Assembly: GCA_003551945.1 (NCBI GenBank)
Contig: PUNZ01000157.1
Span: 1 to 28,312 of the forward strand
DNA length: 28,312 bases
Direction of reading: 5' to 3'
DNA from: Halovenus sp.
Lineage (GTDB): Archaea; Halobacteriota; Halobacteria; Halobacteriales; Haloarculaceae
The notes below the pieces were generated by a model. It ran no database searches, had not been told where the DNA came from, and was given only the letters and a program-made list of their open reading frames with translations. A program made the position numbers and the translations under genes. Shown one piece after another: positions 24,435 through 28,312 of the stretch (positions within the stretch are counted from its first letter, which is position 1; every line of letters starts with the position of its first letter).

Positions 24435-26294
24435 TCAGGCTTCTTCTTCGAGTTCAGTCTGCCAGTCGAGGTAGTATCCTGTGGACTCTTCAGGCATGAC
24501 GGAAGTGTCGGTATTCTTTGGCTCGAATCCGAAGTGGCCGTAAGCGACATCCTCCCAGCTCCAAATCCATCCAAGCGTCCACATTTCGAGGTCACCGTCC
24601 TCTCCACGGTCTTGCAATGTGCTGAATGGTGCCTCCTCGATGTCGAAGTCAACACCGGTGCCGGCAAGCTTTTGTCGTGTCAGTTCGGCAGCCTCTTGGA
24701 ACGCTGCATCGTCGTACGTCGTGAGAGTGAGTTCGAACGGATCATCCTCGGTATAACCTGCTTCGTTAAGAACTTGCGTTGCACCTTCAATGTCGGTCTC
24801 ATTCATCGCGTACGGCCATTCGTCAAGCCAATCCTCGTAGCCATCTGGTCCGGTTGGCCAGATTGCAGGCGGCGTGAAGCTGAATGCCTCGACACCGCGT
24901 CCAGCGAAAATATCCTCAACAAGTTCCGAGTGGTCCGTGGCATGTGCGACAGCCTGACGGACTTCTCGCGGAACGTTTCGTGCATTGAACCCAAAGTAGA
25001 ACGTACTAATTTCGGGAACAGAAAGATACTCTGCAGTTTCGTCGTTTTCCATTGGACCGTAGGTACCAACATTCCGTCCTTGGTCATCCTCTTCTGCATC
25101 GATGAGGTCAGGGTCATACTGCGGGGTTGGAATACCGAAGATGTCGGCATTTTGCTCCATCGCATAGGTAAAGATAGCCTCATCATCTTCGATGATTTCC
25201 CAGTGAATTGACTCGAGCGATGGTTCGCTGCCGTGATAGTTATCGTTGCGAACGAGGCGAATCTCCTGATCAACGGTGAAGTCATCGTACATGAACGGAC
25301 CAGTTCCGTTCGCCATCTCTGTCTGGAATTCGTCGTGTTCAACTTCGCCATCATACCCCTCAATGTCACCGACGAGTCCTTCAGGGATAACCGCAAACGA
25401 CGAGTAGGTGAGAATATCGAGGACGGCAGGGTTCGGGCTCACAAGCTCCATTTCCACCGTGTAGTCGTCAACAGCTTCGACGGCCAGTGATTCAGGAACG
25501 ACACCACCATCGTCGTCAGTTTCGTGGGCAATACCGATGCCACTCGCAGAGTCAAGGGTAAATACTGCGCGCTCGGAGTTTGGTGATTCAACAGTCCGCC
25601 GCCACGAATAGACGACATCGTCAGCGGTCAGCTCTTCACCCTCATGGAACTCAACGCCCTCTTTCAGGGTGAACGTCCACGTCAGGTCGTCATCAGAGAC
25701 TTCGTACTCTTCTAACAACTGATTTTCAATCTCGGGCTCACCGTTTGGATACATCGTGAGCGTCTCGTAAATCTGGTTGATAACCGTGCTCGACGCGGTA
25801 TCCGTCGACATAATGGGGTCGAGCTCATCGAACGTCGAGTTGATGAGGTTGAGTTCATCGTCCCCGTCTACTTCTGTCTCAGTGTGGACTTGGTGGTGTG
25901 CACCAAGCGCACCGGTTAGCGGAACATCAACGTAATCATACCAGAACCGGTCTTCGAGGTTGTGATACAGCGGCAACAGAATCATGTCGTCGCGAATAGC
26001 TTCTTCAATCTCGATGAACGCCTCATCACGAATGTCTTGGTCCTCTGGGGCGGGATTGTCAACGATTCGCTCCCAGGCAGCCTGGGCTTTGTCAGCATTT
26101 GTTCGACCCTCTTCTTCATCTGGGTCAGTGTCATCGTCCCCATCATCCACGTCAGTATCATCCGTATCATCGTCATCCCCATCGTCGAGGATTGCTGAAC
26201 AGCCAGCAAGAGCAACTGATGCACTACCACCTAGTGCAGCAAGAAGCCGGCGGCGGTTGTTGTCTACGTCAGTATCATTGGAACTACCAAGCAT
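24435..26294 (-). CDS. dppA: Substrate-binding lipoprotein, apparently circularly permuted (operon 2, DppA type)
   Basis: This 619-residue extracellular lipoprotein starts with a Tat signal (NNRRRLLAALGGSA) and lipobox Cys32, then an Asp/Glu linker. Residues about 66-130 (ADKAQAAWERIVDN, IRDEAFIEIEEAIRDD, MILLPLYHNLEDRFWYDYV) match what normally forms the C-terminal end of family 5 binding proteins (helix, then the I-PLY strand). The usual N-terminal strand follows at about 149 (ELNLINSTFDELDPIMSTD). The protein then runs in normal order and stops early, at GYYLDWQTELEEEA, where others continue into that helix-strand. No second copy is present at the C-terminus. The start at 26294 is preferred over 26303 because the TATA is centred only 20 nt before the latter. 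Binding specificity is unknown. Confidence 0.92.
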   Translation of the reverse strand: MLGSSNDTDVDNNRRRLLAALGGSASVALAGCSAILDDGDDDDTDDTDVDDGDDDTDPDEEEGRTNADKAQAAWERIVDNPAPEDQDIRDEAFIEIEEAIRDDMILLPLYHNLEDRFWYDYVDVPLTGALGAHHQVHTETEVDGDDELNLINSTFDELDPIMSTDTASSTVINQIYETLTMYPNGEPEIENQLLEEYEVSDDDLTWTFTLKEGVEFHEGEELTADDVVYSWRRTVESPNSERAVFTLDSASGIGIAHETDDDGGVVPESLAVEAVDDYTVEMELVSPNPAVLDILTYSSFAVIPEGLVGDIEGYDGEVEHDEFQTEMANGTGPFMYDDFTVDQEIRLVRNDNYHGSEPSLESIHWEIIEDDEAIFTYAMEQNADIFGIPTPQYDPDLIDAEEDDQGRNVGTYGPMENDETAEYLSVPEISTFYFGFNARNVPREVRQAVAHATDHSELVEDIFAGRGVEAFSFTPPAIWPTGPDGYEDWLDEWPYAMNETDIEGATQVLNEAGYTEDDPFELTLTTYDDAAFQEAAELTRQKLAGTGVDFDIEEAPFSTLQDRGEDGDLEMWTLGWIWSWEDVAYGHFGFEPKNTDTSVMPEESTGYYLDWQTELEEEA

Positions 26295-26319
26295 ACTACA
26301 CATTTACAGGGAGAAAATG

Positions 26320-26326
26320 TATATAT
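26320..26326 (-). promoter_or_regulatory. TATA element of operon 2 (dppA2)
   Basis: ATATATA is centred at 26323, 29 nt before the ATG at 26294, which predicts an almost leaderless mRNA. Just upstream, GAAATTTC (26332-26339) is a short palindrome, and TCGAAAT/ATTTCGA (26330-26336 and 26359-26365) form an inverted repeat that may be a regulator site. Confidence 0.5.
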
Positions 26327-26497
26327 CTGTCGAAATTTCAATCCAAGTTGCGTATTATATTTCGATGGTAGGAAGGGCCTGTACACGAAAAGGAATATCT
26401 TTTAACATTATCGTACAAAAGTATACGATTGGTTCACCCTATAATCGGCCAGCGAATCCGTAACCGCTTTTCCGTTCGCCATCCGAGGGATGAATGC

Positions 26498-26582
26498 GCG
26501 AGGGTGGCTGAGCTTGGCCAAAGGCGGCGGGCTTAAGACCCGCTCCCGTAGGGGTCCCTGGGTTCGAATCCCAGCCCTCGCA
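26498..26582 (+). tRNA. tRNA-Leu (anticodon TAA)
   Basis: This 85-nt class II tRNA has acceptor stem GCGAGGG/CCCTCGC with discriminator A, a D-arm (GGCTGAGCTTGGCCAAAGGC region), anticodon stem GCGGG/CCCGC enclosing loop CTTAAGA (anticodon TAA), a long variable arm (TCCCGTAGGGGT region) and T-arm CTGGGTTCGAATCCCAG. CCA is not encoded and there is no visible intron. It reads UUA and, by wobble, UUG leucine codons. A CTATAAT element at 26438-26444 could be its promoter. The last 21 bases of the gene form part of a 23-bp repeat downstream, so it is an integration target. Confidence 0.96.
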
Positions 26583-26584
26583 TA
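26562..26584 (+). repeat. attL-like direct repeat (3' end of tRNA-Leu)
   Basis: This 23-bp sequence spans the T-loop, the 3' T-stem and the 3' acceptor strand of tRNA-Leu plus two bases. It is repeated exactly 138 bp downstream. tRNA 3' ends are classic attachment sites for tyrosine-recombinase integrative elements, which rebuild the gene at one edge and leave a copy at the other. Confidence 0.75.
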
Positions 26585-26699
26585 CTGCCTCGAACGGACG
26601 TGAGAGGCATGTATCTGACACGCTGGAATCCGAGCAGACGAGTCGCATGCCCGGACTGGCCGAACGAAGTGAGGCCACAGGCCCGGAACGTCTCGACGA

Positions 26700-26722
26700 G
26701 TTCGAATCCCAGCCCTCGCATA
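26700..26722 (+). repeat. attR-like direct repeat (copy of tRNA-Leu 3' end)
   Basis: This is an exact 23-bp copy of 26562-26584. The rest of the tRNA is not reproduced: the 5' T-stem strand is GACGA instead of CTGGG, so this is not a second or decayed full tRNA. It looks like the distal attachment site of an integrated element that has since been lost or reduced to 115 bp. Confidence 0.72.
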
Positions 26723-26809
26723 GCGAGGTTGAGTAAATACGAAACCTCGGAGCGAACGGTGAAACCGTGAACACTTTTCAACGCGAACAAACTGCTCGAA
26801 CACGAGCGC

Positions 26810-26816
26810 TTTTACA
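26810..26816 (+). promoter_or_regulatory. TATA element of the 26840 gene
   Basis: TTTTACA is centred at 26813, 27 nt before the ATG at 26840. This is the expected spacing for a leaderless transcript, and it supports that start. Confidence 0.55.
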
Positions 26817-26839
26817 GTTCACAAGCCTAGTAGGGAGTA

Positions 26840-27343
26840 ATGACTTCCGAGGTTTCAGACGCGGTCGAAAATGCATTCGAGAGACACGATGCCTACGAAA
26901 TAGGCGACGATGAGTATGCACTCACAACAACAGTGTTCGACGGAACAGTCACCGTGACTCCTGTTAATGACTGGAAATACAGCTACACGTTGACCGTCAC
27001 CGTTCCATCGCTTGCCGCGGCCACAGCAGATGACGTTGGAGACATCGTCTCAGTTGATTGGTTTGAAACCCTGGAACGTCGGCTGGAAGATGCACCACAA
27101 TCGACCAGACAGTCAGTCGACCTGACTGAGTTTACCATCGAACGACAGGGAGAGTCAGTGGTCATCACGTACGCCTTCGAAGAAGGGAGCCCAGAGGCAG
27201 CACTCAAGATTGCCAAGACGTTCGGTGAATACGTTGAAGGAACCTACGCTGAGGGAATTATCCCCGGATACGAATACGTCGGTGCAGCCTCTCAATTGCT
27301 CTCGAATGCCAGTCAATCAGGCGAGCAGGGAACACCCTTATAA
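26840..27343 (+). CDS. Conserved haloarchaeal hypothetical protein (possibly DUF5813 family)
   Basis: This 167-residue soluble acidic protein has no signal or membrane segment. Visible structure: an N-terminal helix (SDAVENAFERHDAYEI), a run of beta-strands (YALTTTVFDGTVTVTPV, YSYTLTVTVPSL), a helix (WFETLERRLEDAP), strands (FTIERQGESVVITYAFEEG) and a C-terminal helix (ALKIAKTFGEYVEGTYAEG). This alpha/beta sandwich pattern is widespread in haloarchaea; from memory it resembles the family called DUF5813, but I cannot confirm that. It converges on the PolD large-subunit gene with 23 bp between. No biochemical role is known to me. Confidence 0.75.
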   Translation: MTSEVSDAVENAFERHDAYEIGDDEYALTTTVFDGTVTVTPVNDWKYSYTLTVTVPSLAAATADDVGDIVSVDWFETLERRLEDAPQSTRQSVDLTEFTIERQGESVVITYAFEEGSPEAALKIAKTFGEYVEGTYAEGIIPGYEYVGAASQLLSNASQSGEQGTPL

Positions 27344-27366
27344 CTGGAGGGACACGTTCCGAACAG

Positions 27367-28312
27367 TTACATAAAGTCAGCAATCCCTGACTGTTTGTTC
27401 GTATCATCCTCGAAAATCCGATTGATTCTCGTTTCAAGGATTTCGAGGCGCTGTTTTGTATACTCTCGGCAGCCGAACTCATCGGCAACATGAATGGCGG
27501 TATCCATGTACTTGTTCACTGACCCTTCATGGACAGTTAAGCTCACGTCGCCACCGCAGTGTCGACAGTCACTCGTCAATGGTGCCCGCCGATATTTCTC
27601 GCCACAACCCAGACACCGGAACTCCTGACTCGAGAACGCTTTCAAATTCCCGAGTAAATCCGGGAGGAAGTGGTATTCGATAATCCGCTCTGCCACGTCG
27701 GTTTCGTCGACCGCTCGAAGCTTTCGAGAGAGCGCAAGCTGTGCATCCATCTTCTCTTTCATCGACCCGAGCGTCTTGTACGCCGAGAGGTCCGGCCCAG
27801 CTGCGATGTCTGTCGTATCGTGCGTGTGTGCGAAGTTAGTATATTCTCTGTCCGTCCCAAGATTTTCCTCGATGATAGTCATGATATCCTCGAGCTCGCT
27901 CGGGTCTCGCATCTCCCGCGTTGCCTCGTAGAACTCTCGCGGGTACGTCTCCATGATGTCGATGTTGTGAGCCTCGTCATCGATTTCAGCCGGGTCGATT
28001 CGTGAAGACATCACCAGAGGTGCATCCATCGAGTTGTGGGCGTACAACCAATTTGCAGTGAAGATGGGTTCACCACCAACCTGCAGGTCGTACAGGTAGC
28101 CCTCGTACGCAACTTGCTCGATATTTTTTATGCGGAGGTACGACAGGTCGCCATCAACGAGGGTTTGGAGTTTCGAAAGGGGTTCAGCCGCCTCATCTGG
28201 GAGCGAACGCGTTTCGAGTTCCTCGACAATCGCTGTCAGCTTTTCGAGCGAGAGGTTTTCACGGCGTTTTAGATATTTCGGAATTAGCTGTTTGATACCC
28301 GGTATTTCCAGT
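27367..28312 (-). CDS. polD2: DNA polymerase D large subunit (DP2), C-terminal part, with intein end
   Basis: The minus-strand frame stays open from the window edge to the stop at 27367. Codons in 27370-28032 encode the last 221 residues of the PolD catalytic large subunit: MDAPLVMSSRIDPAE, YPREFYEATREMRDP, and a zinc ribbon FRCLGCGEKYRRAP...DCRHCGGDV (two CxxC pairs), then the C-terminal helix region ending GIADFM. PolD is a replicative polymerase of most archaea. The codons before 28032 are intein, not polymerase, so the TTG or any Met inside is not a true start; the real start and N-extein lie beyond the window. The gene is partial. The conserved RGG-x-MDAPLV neighbourhood is where the intein sits. 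Confidence 0.95.
   Translation of the reverse strand, partial: LEIPGIKQLIPKYLKRRENLSLEKLTAIVEELETRSLPDEAAEPLSKLQTLVDGDLSYLRIKNIEQVAYEGYLYDLQVGGEPIFTANWLYAHNSMDAPLVMSSRIDPAEIDDEAHNIDIMETYPREFYEATREMRDPSELEDIMTIIEENLGTDREYTNFAHTHDTTDIAAGPDLSAYKTLGSMKEKMDAQLALSRKLRAVDETDVAERIIEYHFLPDLLGNLKAFSSQEFRCLGCGEKYRRAPLTSDCRHCGGDVSLTVHEGSVNKYMDTAIHVADEFGCREYTKQRLEILETRINRIFEDDTNKQSGIADFM
28033..28312 (-). other. C-terminal part of an intein in polD2
   Basis: The translated 93 codons before the MDAPLV segment do not resemble polymerase. They end with the intein C-terminal blocks: YEGYLYDLQV (block F-like) and TANWLYAHN (block G), followed by the +1 Ser of the C-extein. The terminal His-Asn and following Ser are the residues needed for the final splicing steps. 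The upstream helical stretch (SLEKLTAIVEELETRS) resembles the region linking a homing-endonuclease domain to the splicing domain, so a large intein is likely, but the endonuclease itself is outside the window. Confidence 0.88.

Larger units (their letters stand above)
26583..26839. other. Non-coding stretch holding the tRNA-Leu att scar
   Basis: No credible gene lies here. The open frames on the minus strand read through the tRNA and its repeat and give artefactual sequences. The first 115 bp separate the two att copies. After the second copy, CGAGGTT/AACCTCG (26724-26730 and 26743-26749) form a 7-bp stem with a 12-nt loop. A TATA element for the next gene is at the right end. Confidence 0.6.

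Noticed and set aside
26403..26440. Imperfect palindrome TCGTAC-AAAA-GTATACGA as an operator
   Set aside because: It is imperfect, AT-rich and about 70 bp from both flanking genes' starts, with no second copy; too weak to list.
26585..26699. A second, decayed tRNA gene between the repeats
   Set aside because: Only the 3' 23 bp match. No anticodon arm or D-arm can be folded, and the T-stem partner is missing, so an att copy explains it better.
26408..26803. Overlapping minus-strand open frames across tRNA-Leu and its repeat
   Set aside because: Their sequences contain the repeated GLGFEP or AGIRT strings that arise from reading tRNA T-arms as protein, a common artefact.
27367..28047. Full-length 226-residue protein starting with TTG at 28047
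   Set aside because: The TTG is the Leu codon within the intein end WLYAHN. The frame stays open to the window edge and the mature sequence begins at the Ser codon 28032.
1..28312. CRISPR arrays, insertion sequences, transposases or known defence genes
   Set aside because: No regularly spaced repeats, transposase motifs, terminal inverted repeats or defence-family motifs were seen. The only mobile-element trace is the tRNA-Leu att scar and the intein.

Overview
The window comes from a halophilic archaeon (class Halobacteria). The proteins are strongly acidic, the lipoproteins carry Tat signals followed by a Cys and Asp-rich linkers, PolD (a polymerase not found in bacteria) is present, and many genes have a TATA-like element about 26-28 nt before the start codon, as expected for leaderless haloarchaeal mRNAs. 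Base composition looks fairly balanced by eye (roughly 50-55% GC), low for this class. I cannot name the genus. Gene density is high, and two convergent pairs meet with no bases between their stop codons.

Layout. 1-135: 3' end of a halocyanin-like copper protein (+). 136-5512 (-): an MMPL/RND-type membrane protein downstream of valS (valyl-tRNA synthetase). valS has a roughly 150-nt leader holding a TATA box, an 11-codon mini-ORF with three GTA (Val) codons, and a perfect 8-bp hairpin. 5743-8988: a sulfur-transfer locus of two divergent units, tusA-dsrE (-) and rhodanese/metallo-beta-lactamase fusion-yeeE-yeeE (+), with shared AATATTG-type motifs between them. 8995-11396: a double-domain universal stress protein, a cyclophilin, a small winged-helix protein and a BsuPI-like protein.

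11429-26294 (-): two complete tandem Dpp/Opp-type peptide ABC transporter operons. In transcription order, operon 2 (upstream) is dppA2, B2, C2, D2, F2 and a small membrane protein. A hypothetical gene follows, then operon 1: dppA1, B1, C1, D1, F1. The two operons do not look like a recent duplication. Operon 2 is heavily modified: DppA2 looks circularly permuted, DppC2 has a roughly 255-residue membrane extension, and DppD2 has a roughly 90-residue insertion inside the ATPase core. Both DppF proteins carry a roughly 95-100-residue insertion in their cysteine-rich C-terminal domain. The operon 1 promoter carries a perfect 8-bp inverted repeat that is a likely operator.

26498-28312: tRNA-Leu(TAA), followed 138 bp later by an exact 23-bp copy of its 3' end (an attachment-site scar), a conserved haloarchaeal hypothetical gene (+), and the C-terminal part of the DNA polymerase D large subunit (-). 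The polymerase gene is interrupted by an intein, whose C-terminal end lies at the window edge.

The items most worth following up are the permuted DppA2 with its modified transporter, the Val-codon leader of valS, the paired motifs in the sulfur locus, the operator at dppA1, the tRNA-Leu att scar, and the PolD intein.
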